A stretch of 64,000 bases of DNA, taken from NCBI RefSeq assembly GCF_007655135.1, contig NC_045128.1, forward strand, positions 25,018,811 through 25,082,810, written 5' to 3'. Shown here in pieces: positions 22,660 through 33,562 of the stretch. The notes under the pieces were generated by a model. That model did no database searches and had not been told where the DNA came from. It was given only the letters and a program-made list of their open reading frames with translations. Origin of the DNA: Punica granatum. Its lineage: Eukaryota; Streptophyta; Magnoliopsida; Myrtales; Lythraceae. A program made the translations under genes and the position numbers. Numbering within the stretch: position 1 is the first letter of the stretch; the number at the start of each line of letters is the position of its first letter.

Positions 22660-24425
22660 TCCTTTCTCAACAGTAAAGTATCTGATTCTCCTTTAATAAA
22701 TTCAATTTCAAAATCAAATCAGGTGAATCAAACTCTTTACCAGATTCCCTTACAAGAGAACTTTTACAAGGAAAATATCTTCTACGAAAGGATCCCCTAG
22801 GACGAAAGAATCTTACGTAAGGAAATCTTCATCTTCTAGTCCATCAGCCTTAGCTACTCCTCCTTCATCTCCCTCACTTTATCCTCAGTGTAGATCGCAT
22901 AGGTTAATATCTCCATTTACTTTTAGACCTATGATCGCGCTAGGAACTTCGTATTCTCCTTCAACTCCTCTTCCCTTCCACTGTCCTTTTCCTTCTACTC
23001 CCACTCCTTTACTTTTGCTCAAATAGTTTAGTTCTGAAGCCAAGAATATGAAAGGATTCATTGTTAATGCCAGTATCTCTTTATGCCCTATAGAGCCAGA
23101 ATTTGAAAATCTTCCTCCTTACAAAATTATCGAAAGTATTTATCCCAAAGGATCTAATTTTCCTGTTCATGGTGGTAAAACCAGAGTTTTACGAATACAT
23201 CTTAGTAGACACTGATTCAGATATTATTACAGAGATTCCTGATGCAAATAATCCCGATATAATTTTATATTATAAAGCCAAGATTAAGAAAATTCTTTTT
23301 CCCTCGGACTAGAATGCTCATTTACCCCTCCACGAAAATTTTCTCAACCCTATTCTCCCCAAACCTTCGACTACTCAAATTATGTTATTGCCTGGGGTCG
23401 AGCTTTTATGTACCATCTAAAACAAAATTACAACATGCAATGATCTAAGCAAGAGACGAAATTTTTTTATGAAATTATTGTCTTCTACTATTTAGGAATA
23501 GTAAAACTTTTGACTAGGAATAGTATTGTTTTTTATTATTATCTTGTACTATTCACTTTTACTATTTAAGAACCAATAATATCATAACCTTTAGAAGAGA
23601 ATCTTACGCATGTAAAGGCATTGTTTTGTAGTTTTTGCTTTCGAGTTGTATAAATATGATATCAAGAAGGAACGCAAGCATCGCCAAATACACAGCCTAA
23701 ATTCGTCTTTAAATTTCCCTAGCTATGTCCATAGCCTGTCTCCCCTTCAAATAAGTATGTATTTTTGCTTGTATAGCTCCGTATGAAAGACACTGTACGA
23801 AAGATACCATTAACGAAAGAAAGGAAGATTTGTAACTATCTCTATTGTTCAACATTATCTTTATCATATCTTAGTGGTTTGAAATTGATTATTACCAAAA
23901 GATTAGATACGAAATATTTTGTTGAAATCAATATTCTAAAGAAATTGACAGATTAAGATTTGAACTTGATTGTTTATTTGCAGCTCTAAGATATCCCCAT
24001 AACGAAAGTATTGCTTTAAATAATCAAGTTATTTTTGATTTAATGAGCAGAAAGATTAAAAGGATAATAGACACCAAGCGAAAACATGAGGAAAATAGGC
24101 GACCAATAGGTGCATATATTTGTTAAATTTCATTGCATTCGAACATCATGAATGATTTTGAAATTTTCATAAATAAAGTAATTATAAAACTATTAAATTA
24201 GTAAGAAAGGTATAGAAGTTTTATACGATTTCTTATAGAATCTACTTTATTTTATCATACACACTTGCCATGAATTAAATACATACAAAAAACAATTAAA
24301 GTAAGAATTATTTTATGTATTTACTTTGATTGAAAATAAGCAAAGGTTAATAGAAAATGAAAAGAAAAGAATTTCTTCATTTATTTGCTAATTAAAGTTA
24401 TATATTATTATCTACCATATTATAT
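22660..24425 (+). pseudogene. Second-lineage EPRV piece, plus arm
   Basis: It runs from the RNase H end (about 22690-22800) through the second ORF (22850-23400), a second-type intergenic region with TATAAAT at 23648-23654, and the small ORF (23880-24125) to the acidic-ORF tail and a TATATATTATTAT stretch near 24410. That same stretch ends the minus arm at about 20570-20590, so the arms share one outer breakpoint. The 23103-23312 frame (69 codons) covers part of the second ORF. Confidence 0.6.
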
Positions 24426-24640
24426 ACCATATATTGTTAAATGCGATCTGGCTACTGTATATAGGGTATATATGGTACATTAAATTTCAAACCATTCGAA
24501 ATAGGAAATGCGATTTGGCTATTATGAAATGACTATAGCCATAATTCAAAGCCGTAATTTGAATTATGGCAAATTTATTGAGCATATATCTATTTGAAGA
24601 AATTCACAAGATTTAATTTCTTATCTTGTATTATCAACAT
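24426..24640. other. Unassigned filler between EPRV pieces
   Basis: AT-rich sequence with two copies of an AATGCGAT(C/T)TGGCTA motif (about 24440 and 24508). I see no match to other viral pieces and no gene. Confidence 0.4.
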
Positions 24641-26705
24641 AAAAGCAAAGTCTACTTTACACGCGTAGGGACCTAACCAAAATCTAATACATTATTATCC
24701 TTTGAATAGTTAAGGTAAAATAATACAAGCAATCATACAAGGAAACATTATTCTTAGTCAAAGAAAAAAAAAAGAGTTCACTATTCCCAATCATTTCTTA
24801 CAGGAATCTTTCGCCTTTTGCCATTGTCACTTTTCTTTTTACTATCTTTCGTATTTTCATCATGACTCACAGTTCAAAAGGAATCTGAGAGTTCTGAAAA
24901 GGGTCATCTAGTGGGTTAGCAGACTCTAAGACTAATATTCTTTTTTTTCTGAGACTAATCCTTTAGGACTGCACATCGAATGAATTTTTTGGACCTAGGC
25001 TTGCATTGCCGCGAGAGAGCCGGCCTATTGTAGATCGACTAGCATATGTGCTTTCATCTGCAAAAACTCTAAATTTTTTGCAACATCTAACAGAGTCGTC
25101 TTTCATTTGTCAATCCATCTTTGAAGAGCTTGTGGATACGTTTAATCTTCCTTACAACTTGGCTACCAATTGACCTTAGACTGTCTAGTGAGTCTAGAAA
25201 AATGATGATCACATTTGTCGTAATTGATTGGTGAGCATTCTTTTGAAGAAATTCTATTGATCTCGGAGTTCCAACAAAAAAATCTATGGAACTAAAAATT
25301 GAGCAAAAAAGTGAAATCTTGTGGTTTTGAGCGTTCCTCTCTCCATGGTGATTTTATCTCTGAATATTTTCCATCCTTCGTACGTTTTTGGCAGCAGAAT
25401 CTCTAGGAGAGCCCTATGAAAATTCCACCAGTTATAGAACCATCTTGGAAATTTTTCATATGTTACACAAAAAAAACTATATATGGCAAAGCTGGAGTAA
25501 AGAAAGGCTGACTCCAGGCCGTAACATAATATGCGTAATTGTAGGTTTGAGGAGAATAAGGTTGACAGAACTTTCGTGAGGTGATTAAAGGAGTGTTCCT
25601 ACCTGAACAAAAAATGATTTTCATGATCTTGATCTTGCAATCTAAGATCTTATTGGAATTATTTACATTTGATATTTCCGTAATAATAACTGAGTTAGTA
25701 TCTACAAAAATTTATTCATAAAATTCCTTAGTTTTCCCACCATGAATTGAAAAATTAGAACCTTTGGAATAATTTTTTTCTGCAATTTCGTAAGGAGGAA
25801 GATTTACGAATTTTGACTATATAAGACCAAAATGGATAGTAGCATTGACTATGAATCCTTTTATATTCGTAACATCGAGATTAACTACTTGAGCAAAAGT
25901 AGGAGAAGGAGTAGAAAGAGTGGGATAGCGGAAAGGAAGAGATGTATTTGAATGAGAATATATAGTTTCTAACGTAGTCATGGATCTAAAAGTATATGGA
26001 GAAATCAACCTAGGAGTTCCATATTGAGGATAAAGCAAAAGGAGTAGTCATGAATGAGGGACTCAGAGATTTCCTTGCGCAATATTCTTTCATCTTGGGA
26101 TATCCTTTCATAGAAGACATTTTGTAGAAATTTTTTTGTAAGAAAATATAGCAAAGAATTAGATTTTCCTTTAATAAGTTCAATTTCAAAATTAAAACAG
26201 GATAAAATTGTCTTGTCATCTTGCAAAAATTTATTTGTGAACTAAATTTTGAAAATCTTTTTGCAATATTTCTATCACACTTTTGCAATCTATTCATAAT
26301 AAAAACTTTTTATTATATAAGTCATCATGAAATTTTGAAATACATAAAACAATTGATAAAATTTCTTTCTTAACTGTAGAATAGTTTTCTTGCAATCCCA
26401 TCCATATTTCGGAATAAAATCTTACAATTTATTCTTTCTCAAGCTTTTACTTTAAAATTCCTACGTACCATACATCTGATGCATCTGTTTCGACATTGAG
26501 ACTAACTTGAGGATGAGGTAATCCTAAATATGGCAAATGATATACCTTTTCCTTAACAATCTATATAACATTAGTCATTTCTTCGTTTCATGCAGGAGGA
26601 TTTTTCCGTAATCGTTAAAATAAAGGTTTGCAAATTATTTGTAAGTTTGGAATAAAATCCGAAACATACTTCAAACATTCTAAAAACCTCTGAAGTTGAT
26701 TTATT
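24641..26705 (-). pseudogene. EPRV piece: RT end to intergenic region, minus
   Basis: Minus-strand order from 26705 down is end of RT (26480-26705), RNase H (26060-26480), second ORF (about 26050-24800) and first-type intergenic region (24641-24800). The frame at 25817-26038 covers the start of the second ORF, and 26005-26226 the RNase H end. The frames overlap through shifts and contain stops. Gene order agrees with the plus run at 11810-13925. Confidence 0.65.
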
Positions 26706-27520
26706 AAGTATTTAATTACGAACCCCTTTCATATAGTGGTGTTTGATAGATTTTTGAAAATTTTTATAAACTTTCTAAATTATTTATTCTCTCTCTCAAC
26801 AGTTTGGCATATTTTATCCTTTCATTAAAATCGTACCAATCTACATTTAAATGATTCATTAAATGTTTGATTGTATGATTATAACTCATTTTTATTCACG
26901 CTTCATGGTCATCGTCTCCTTCAAACCAATCATTATCTAAGCTTTCATTATCTTGACTTATAAGTCTTCCATCTTCTTTACTTGCATTTTCTACGTTAGG
27001 ATTTCTCAGTCTTTCTATTTCTTCGTGGAAAGCATTCACCGTGTATCCAATTAGTCTTTGACTATATTCGTGATTATTAAATACATATCCTGATAAGCTT
27101 GCATGATAAAATAATGAAAAATATATATAAAACTGCATAAAATCATTATAACTTTTATACCAATTTAATAACTTTATAACTATTATATTCATTGAAATCT
27201 CAAAATTATTCATATTTATAGTGATATGATGCATGCAATGAATATTAACAAATATATGCACCTATTGATCGTCTATTTTCTTTATGTTTCCTCTTTACGT
27301 CTACTGTCAATTTAATATTTTTATCCATTAGATCAAAAATAACTTTGTTCTTTAAAACAATATTTTTGTTATGAGAAATCTTAGAACAGCAAATAAACAA
27401 TCAAGTTCAAATCTTAATCTTTCGATTACTTTAGAATATTGATTTTGACAAAACATTTCATATCTTTTATTTTGATAACAATTCATTTCAAACCAGTAAA
27501 ACATAGTAAAAGATAAGCTT
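26706..27520 (-). pseudogene. EPRV acidic ORF (best copy) and small ORF
   Basis: The longest intact stretch of the acidic ORF, 26896-27261 (121 codons). It has a hydrophobic/aromatic N-terminal part (FYIYFSLFYHASLSGYVFNN), a FHEEIERLRNPN segment and an acidic tail ending FEGDDDHEA. The small-ORF start lies at about 27440-27500, with the wild-type-like sense codon at the stop position seen at 14164. The product is unrecognised. It joins directly to the RT piece at 26705, which is a rearrangement. Confidence 0.5.
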
Positions 27521-27579
27521 TGAGCATGTCTAAGGAAATTCAGAAGAGGATCTCAAGCTGTATTTTTGGCGTTGCCTTC

Positions 27580-27985
27580 ATATCCTATATCTGATGCATA
27601 CATTTCTATAATAAGACTAGCCTGAAGATGAGGTAATCCTAAGCATGGCAAATGATTCCCCGTTTCTCTAACGATCTGTATGGCTGTAGTCATTTTTTTG
27701 TTCCATGTAGGACAATTTTTTCGTAATTTTTGAAATAAAGGTTTGCAAATTACTCATAAATTTGAAATGAATTCCGAAACATAATTGAAACATTCTAAAA
27801 ACCTTTGAAGTTAATTTTTATCTTTAATTTCATCAAAAAATTTGCTTGCAAATTCCATAGAACGAGATATAGGTTTAATCGTACCTTGATAAATTTCATG
27901 ACCTAAAAATTTAATCCTAGTTTGGAATAATTTCATATTTGATGCAAACACCACTTATCCATTTTTCTTAACAATATGGAAGGCG
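27580..27985 (-). pseudogene. EPRV reverse transcriptase fragment, minus
   Basis: Homologous to 7907-8300, from the RNase H entry motif back to the IYQGTIKP-type segment. It contains frameshifts. A short intergenic scrap (27520-27580) joins it to the neighbouring piece. Confidence 0.6.
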
Positions 27986-28856
27986 TGGTAATTCAAACTT
28001 TAGTTGAACACTTCCATCTTCAAATTCTATTGCCCTAGAAGACATACTGCTAGAACTGTTAGATCTAGCTATAAAATTCCATGACTCTAAAAATGTAACT
28101 TCTTCCCATTCTAAAGGTTTAGGCGTCATGACGCTCGAACTTTGCATTTTGGCTTCTATTAAAACACTCTCTCATCTTTGACATTTTTAATTTTTTTTGT
28201 GAGAGATTTACAGTCATCAATTTGTAACAAATTATGTATACTAAGAGTAAACTTTTCCTTGTTTGCAAAGTCGTGATTTTGCATTTGTACATTTAAAGTT
28301 AAGGTATCTAATGCTAAAGAGTCATTTGGATCTATAGAAAAGTTAAAATAACAGTTAAATTATACAAAACCATTTTAAGATTGCTAGTAAAGATTTCTTG
28401 AAAGATGCAAACCTTGCGTCTCTTGAACAAACCAATATAGGTACGTCTAATCATGCACTATGTAAGGGTTTTACCGCTATTTATACTAAACTAATATGTA
28501 AAAACTTGTATTTTGTTTTATCTTCTCTTATGGATTATTTCGCAAATAGTTGTAAGTTAATAGTTTCTTCCTAAATGAGTATTGACTTTTCAAACAATTT
28601 TAATAGTGCAATCTTGAAAAGAATCAAAAATTCCAACTTCATATATTTCTTTTTTACTAGTCTTGAGAATATCCCAATTTTGTAAATCTTGCCCTATATT
28701 CACAATTTGAACTTCTTGTGCATTGTAAAGATGTTAGTTGAATTCCATGGTTGGCGTAGAAAAATCAGTTTGAGCATAATGGAAATAATAGATACTACCG
28801 TAATCTCAACTAACGCTAGATCTTCGGCGAGAGAGTTTTTTGAATAATGTAGACAT
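27986..28856 (-). pseudogene. EPRV movement protein region, minus
   Basis: The longest movement protein piece. Reading from the ATG at 28856 down, it runs through the ORF1 start and the conserved region near 28440-28500 to sequence not preserved in the other copies (28000-28400), including QMQNHDFANKEKFTLSIHNL in one frame. Its order matches 9709-10200 but extends about 450 bp further. Stops and shifts are present. Confidence 0.6.
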
Positions 28857-29017
28857 CTTAATTTCTTTGTAAAAAATTGTGTAAATTAAAGAGAGGAAAT
28901 TTAACCTTAAGTGCTTTTGGGTGCTTTGTTTTCGTTGTTGACCAATGACCTCACTACCTCTCTTTGGGACTTACTTAGGGATCTAAGCTATCCAACAAAA
29001 CACTTTCAAAGCTCTCA

Positions 29018-29448
29018 CACTGTGTTTAGGAGTTTTTTTGGGAAGGAGAGAAGACGAGGATTGGAGAAGGAAGGAAAGGAGTACAAGAATGAAGGGAAAT
29101 GAACTTCTTTGTTTGAGAGTAACTAGCAAGAAAAATGAGATGAGAGATGTGAAAAGAGAAAATAAAATTTTAAAGTTCTTAAAAAAATATTAAAAAAGCT
29201 TTAGAAAAACTATTATAAAGAAAGTTATGTAATCGAGGGAATAGAAAATAGATGAGTTCCACCAAATTCCTTTAATTTAGAGGGTTAGAAGATTCTTAAC
29301 AATGAAGGGGAATGGAATGAGAGTGTATCCTCTAAATCCCTCATTCTCCCTCCCCTCTCACTCAAATAAATCTCCCAAATAATGGAAACACTCTCCCCCG
29401 AAATCCTCTCCCTTCCACTCCTTCCAAATCCAACTCCTAAACATAGTG
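29018..29448. mobile_element. MITE in the EPRV leader
   Basis: The 431 bp element has termini CACTGTGTTTAGGAGTT on the left and CACTATGTTTAGGAGTT on the right (reverse complemented). The flanking triplets are TCA and TTA. Uninterrupted leader at 15135-15160 shows the insertion point. Open frames across it (28911-29102 and 29382-29560) are artefacts. Confidence 0.7.
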
Positions 29449-29548
29449 TTAAGTTTATTCGTACTTACTGCAATTTGCACATTATCTTGCAAATTAAAAT
29501 TAACATATCTCATAATATTCATTTTTTCTCCCCCACAAAGTTTGCAAA

Positions 29549-29564
29549 CATGACTCTCATACCA
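29549..29564 (-). other. EPRV primer binding site, minus copy
   Basis: On the minus strand it reads TGGTATGAGAGTCATG, with two changes from the site at 15026. It follows the leader split by the MITE. Confidence 0.6.
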
Positions 29565-29574
29565 TTTTGTGACC

Positions 29575-30143
29575 TACATCAGTTGCAAGAGAAATCTACG
29601 AAATTGCTAACAAACTTAAATTGTCCCAATCTACACGATTTTAGATGGTATAAAGATGTATTTTTGGCAAAAGTGTTTCTAAGATCAAACTATAATCAAG
29701 ACTTCAGGAAAAAAAAACAATTATACAAGACACCATTTAAAGAAATTATGCTGATGCATTCGAATCTAAAGAGATTAAAAAAAAATTATCTCCATAAAAA
29801 TAAGCAATATCAAGTTTGTGTATCTTAACGTTTAAATGTAGATATGTCCAAGCTAAACGAATGGATAAAATACGCCAAATTATTAAGAGAGAGAATAAAT
29901 AATACTAAAAATTGATCAAAAATTCCAAAAATCTATCAAACGCAATTTGAAAGAGGTCACGAATTGAATATTTATAAAGAACAATTACAGCAAGAATTAC
30001 GTCATTTATTTACAGTAATTGAAAAAAAAAACAAAATTTAATAGAAAATGAAAGGAAAAAAATTTCTTCATTTATTTGCTAATATTTTCGAAATTTCATT
30101 ACTTATTTCCTTTATTTTATAATATACCATCTGAGTCACAAAA
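29575..30143 (+). pseudogene. EPRV capsid-like fragment and acidic-ORF tail
   Basis: The segment CPNLHDFRWYKDVFLAKVFL at about 29620-29680 resembles the capsid region upstream of the zinc knuckle in plant pararetroviruses. By about 29826 the sequence matches the tail of the acidic ORF (compare 14740-15000), leading to a primer site at 30144. The join is probably another deletion. Frameshifts are present. Confidence 0.45.
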
Positions 30144-30159
30144 TGGTATCAAAGCCATG
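30144..30159 (+). other. EPRV primer binding site, plus copy
   Basis: TGGTATCAAAGCCATG, one change from the site at 15026. Recognisable viral sequence ends shortly after, near 30180. Confidence 0.65.
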
Positions 30160-30914
30160 TAAATTTTGCGTTTGTACATAGTGTAATATATTAGTTATGC
30201 TGAAAACATTCTTAGTGGTCTAATTTTGTTTTTCGAAAACTGCCCGTCGAAAAATGAAACATAAACCAGTACATGTGAATAAAAATGTCAACTCATATAT
30301 GTTTCTAACCATCAACCACACCTCTCCCACTTTTCTCTTATTATTCTTCTCCCCTCCCTTCTCTCATCTCCTCTCTCATCCTACAAGTCCCGCCACTGAA
30401 CTTTCTATTTTTCCAACTCCTCATTCTCCTTATTAGTTGCTAATACTTTAATAATTTAATAAATTCATAAATATGTATACTTACATTTCAAAATATAGAT
30501 GCAAACAATATAGATCATACATCATCGTCTTTTATAAAGATCTAATTTTATAAATTGAAATTATATTCACTTTGCACGAAGCGCAGCTCCCGTGTTGTGC
30601 ACACATATATGCAAAGGCTAAGTCAGCTCCAGCCAGCCCACAGGTTACACGATATACAGGCCCGACATAGTCTGTGCATGGTCGGGTCTGACCTGGCCCA
30701 ATCAGGTAGGGCCACGCTGGGTTTCATCAAAGCTGACTGTGTAGTTATCATTACTGAGATATCTTTTTCCTTTTATAATTGCTCTTAGCATATCCTAATT
30801 CTTATCCTCTGCTCATCCTCTGAAACAAGGAGCCAAATCTTTCACAACTTTTCTTCGCAACATACGAAGCCTCTTCAGATCCCCTCCCAACCAAAGTAAC
30901 AGTCATACATACAT

Positions 30915-30952
30915 ATGTGTGTGTGTGTGTGTTTGTGTGTGTGTGTCTGTGT
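30915..30952. repeat. (TG)n microsatellite
   Basis: Interrupted GT/TG dinucleotide run of about 38 bp. Confidence 0.9.
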
Positions 30953-31190
30953 ATAAAATGAATTCAGAGGGGGTCACGGAAGAAACCGGAGAGCTTGAAA
31001 AGTATGGGGGCCAGACACCTGCCATCATGCCCTCGTCACTCTAGCAGGGAGACCTACCAAATTATTGCGTATGAAGTTACCACTAATTCATCAAAAGAGA
31101 TGAGAATTCATTCTGCTATGTAGAAGAGTCATTGTTACAGGCAGCTGCCCAGTACATTAACCATGGTGGAATATCTTCTTCGACCCTTGA

Positions 31191-31328
31191 AGAGTTTAAC
31201 ACCTTCCAAATAACAGAGAGAATCCACTGAGGTGGACAAAACTCTGCAACAATTTCCAGCAGAGTTTAACACCCTCCAAATAACAGAGAACCCACTGAGG
31301 TGTAGAACATACTGCAACAATTTCCAGC
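31191..31328. repeat. 70-bp tandem duplication
   Basis: AGAGTTTAACACC(T/C)TCCAAA begins at 31191 and again at 31261, and both copies end in CAACAATTTCCAGC. Confidence 0.85.
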
Positions 31329-32387
31329 AGGTTCAGTACTCAGTGGACCAAATATATAGCACAGAAGCATAGAACCTAGATATTATTGCAGTGGAGCATT
31401 AACTTAAAATGAACAAGGAAAAGATACCAATTGCAGATGCATAACAACTGGGATCCTTCAGTCTTTTGGTTAAATTCAGTTGCATATGCCCTGCGAGAGG
31501 CAACTTGAACTTATGGTGGACACTTGCTACGCACAACAGCTAGCTGTTGTATGCAATAGCTCAGGCATCTTCAACAATTCAGTAAAAAGTCAGTCAATTT
31601 GACAGCTAATTGCACTTTGGTGCAGATAAAAAGGGTTCTACTCATTCCTCATGGCAGAATCCTTCTCATTAGCAAAGAAAGGAATGAAACAAAAGCAAAG
31701 AAATTAACAGAGAGTTTTCGGACCTATAAGGGTGCTTCGAGTCATCTATCCCACTTCTGACTTGCCTCTACAAGGCTGGCCCCAGACGTTCACACATCAA
31801 GCCATAGGATAAATTAGATTGAGTCCGAACAGGTTAGGGAGGGTGCAAGAGAATTACGGATAAATGTAGTGAGCAGCCAAATGATGCACCACATATTCAA
31901 CCAGTTAGATTAGTTACCTCAGCATATGCAGAGGTCTGGAGTTAGTTGGAGATGGAGACGAAGCTCCCTCATTAAGGAGAGGACGGGCCCTATTAGCTGC
32001 ACAAAAAACCAACATTTCATGTTGGACTGTATAGCAAAGTTGAAAATAATACTCTTATTCCGTCTAATGCAAATAATATTGTTCTTTGGGTACAATTATT
32101 CAATAATATATATACTAACTAGCCTCCGGAGAATAAGTCAAAAGACTCATCGAACAGTTAGCTAGTCCAACCTGAATATCCTCCTTTCCTTCCCGTTTCT
32201 TCAAAGCCAACGCCTATTAAAATGTTCCCGAAGTTCTTCCTACGCCTGGAAGGGGGAGATTTGCCTTGAACTGGCTAGGCAAAAGGTATGTCCCCAAGGC
32301 ACCTCACTGTAGAAGCCCCCAGTTTATCAAAATCTCCATCCATTTCCTCTGACCAATGGTCGAGTAAACCAGGAAAACAGATGCAAT

Positions 32388-33475
32388 TTAGCTGCACAAT
32401 CTGACAGTACACGCCACAGCCTGAGCCCAAAACTTGAGCCTTGCTTTAACATCTTCGGGATGGTCACCTGTAAAAGGGAAAAAGGCAGCAGGGTATAAGA
32501 ACCAAATGTCTAGTGCAAAATTCAGGTAATGGTACTCCTTCCAATTACAACGGCTTCCTTCCCATGATAAAGTTCGACTAAGACCGACCGATGAAGATTC
32601 GACCCAACACATATGTAAAACACATCAGTCTTTTGTGATTTCTATGGTCAATCAAAGAAAAGCAAAGGACATGGAATCACGGCCAACACGACCAACTTCT
32701 ACTGCACATTAGAGATCTAAACTGGCTTGAACCATTAATTTACGGATGTCGATATTTTGATTCCGAAAACACCTCAAAGACTCGAAACTTTCAGTGATTG
32801 TGAAGATCATCCTACATCTGAATGTTACAGGACGTAATCCAGGTTTCAAATATGCAAACACCCCACAGACGGAAGCTAATACTTCAGTTAGAATGAAATA
32901 CATCAAAAACTACAGATCGCAGGGGAAACAGGGTCATGCGATTGGAGTTGCTTCAATAGAAACGTGCATTCACAAATCTTACCAGGGCTGGAGATCCGCC
33001 AGCTGGCGATTGGACTGGCGGCCGGCTCTGGCAGCGACTCAGGGGCTTCCACCTCCGCCTCAGGAGACTTGAGGCTCTCGTCATTGAACTTCCGGCTCAT
33101 TGAGTAGCACAGCTCAAGCGCAGGCAAGGTACTGCACAGCTCAGGAATCTCATCGTAGCTGAAACCGAAACCTAGATCCAAGCACCCCTTCAATTCGTCC
33201 AGATCCTCGTCCGTCAAGCTCTTCGTCCTCACCAGATCATCCTCGTCGCCGGTCGCCTCCACGTAGCCTTCCAACAGCACCTGCTTCTTCTTCTTCTTCG
33301 TGGTCTTCTTCTTCGGACACCTCACATTCTGGTCGGCTCCCTCGCCGCCTTCGACGGCGGTCCAGCTCGAGAACGGCCACTCACCGTCGCTCTGGTGGCC
33401 GACAAGTGGGGATCCAAGGCCGATTGCGGAGCTTGAGTAAACACCTGATTCGATTTCGCTAGACATCCTCCCCAT
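32388..33475 (-). CDS. DUF1685 family protein, two exons
   Basis: Exon 1 is 33475-32983 and exon 2 is 32467-32388. The 515 bp intron has donor CCTG|GTAAGA and acceptor TTTTACAG|GT. Spliced length is 573 nt, giving 190 residues. The DUF1685 signature is TDEDLDELKGCLDLGFGF (about residues 85-102), followed by a leucine/tyrosine segment and, from exon 2, the tail DPEDVK-like HPEDVKARLKFWAQAVACTV. A Lys-rich stretch (KKKTTKKKKK) near residue 58 could be a nuclear localisation signal. The function of this plant family is not established. The ATG at 33475 has G at -3 and +4, and an in-frame ATG at 33466 is an alternative start. Nothing suggests it is broken. Reading exon 1 through the donor gives a false tail. 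Confidence 0.88.
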
Positions 33476-33550
33476 TTCTCTCTCGCTCTTTCTCTAAGGC
33501 CTCTTTCTCTCTCTAACCGATGTGCCTGTGAGAGAGGGGGAGAGGCCGCC

Positions 33551-33560
33551 ATTTAAAGCT
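33551..33560 (-). promoter_or_regulatory. TATA-like box of the DUF1685 gene
   Basis: On the minus strand AGCTTTAAATG lies 75-85 bp upstream of the first ATG, followed by a CT-rich leader (CCTCTCCCCCTCTCTC). It is a plausible but weak TATA box. Confidence 0.3.
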
Positions 33561-33562
33561 GC

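Larger units (their letters stand above)
6627..30180. mobile_element. Rearranged endogenous pararetrovirus cluster (Caulimoviridae)
   Basis: The block consists of viral pieces in both orientations. Diagnostic parts are a caulimovirid reverse transcriptase with an IDD catalytic box, an RNase H region, a retropepsin-like protease, 30K-type movement protein fragments, and four sites matching the 3' end of initiator tRNA-Met (TGGTATCAGAGCCATG and variants). No integrase is seen, and no LTR pairs bound the pieces, which separates it from LTR retrotransposons. All coding parts carry stops or frameshifts. At least two sequence lineages are present, judged by two types of intergenic region. Family assignment rests on recognition; the florendovirus-like label is less sure. 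Confidence 0.85.
30181..32387. other. Gene-free stretch
   Basis: AT-rich to mixed sequence, with no frame that looks like a protein. It holds a (TG)n microsatellite and a 70 bp tandem duplication. The part next to 32387 is the 3' flank of the DUF1685 gene and may include its 3' UTR. I cannot place a poly(A) site. Confidence 0.6.

Noticed and set aside
28911..29102. Small plus-strand frame at the MITE boundary
   Set aside because: It crosses from viral leader into the transposon and is therefore a chance join.
32794..33072. Plus-strand frame opposite the DUF1685 gene
   Set aside because: Antisense shadow of exon 1 and the intron, with no domain.
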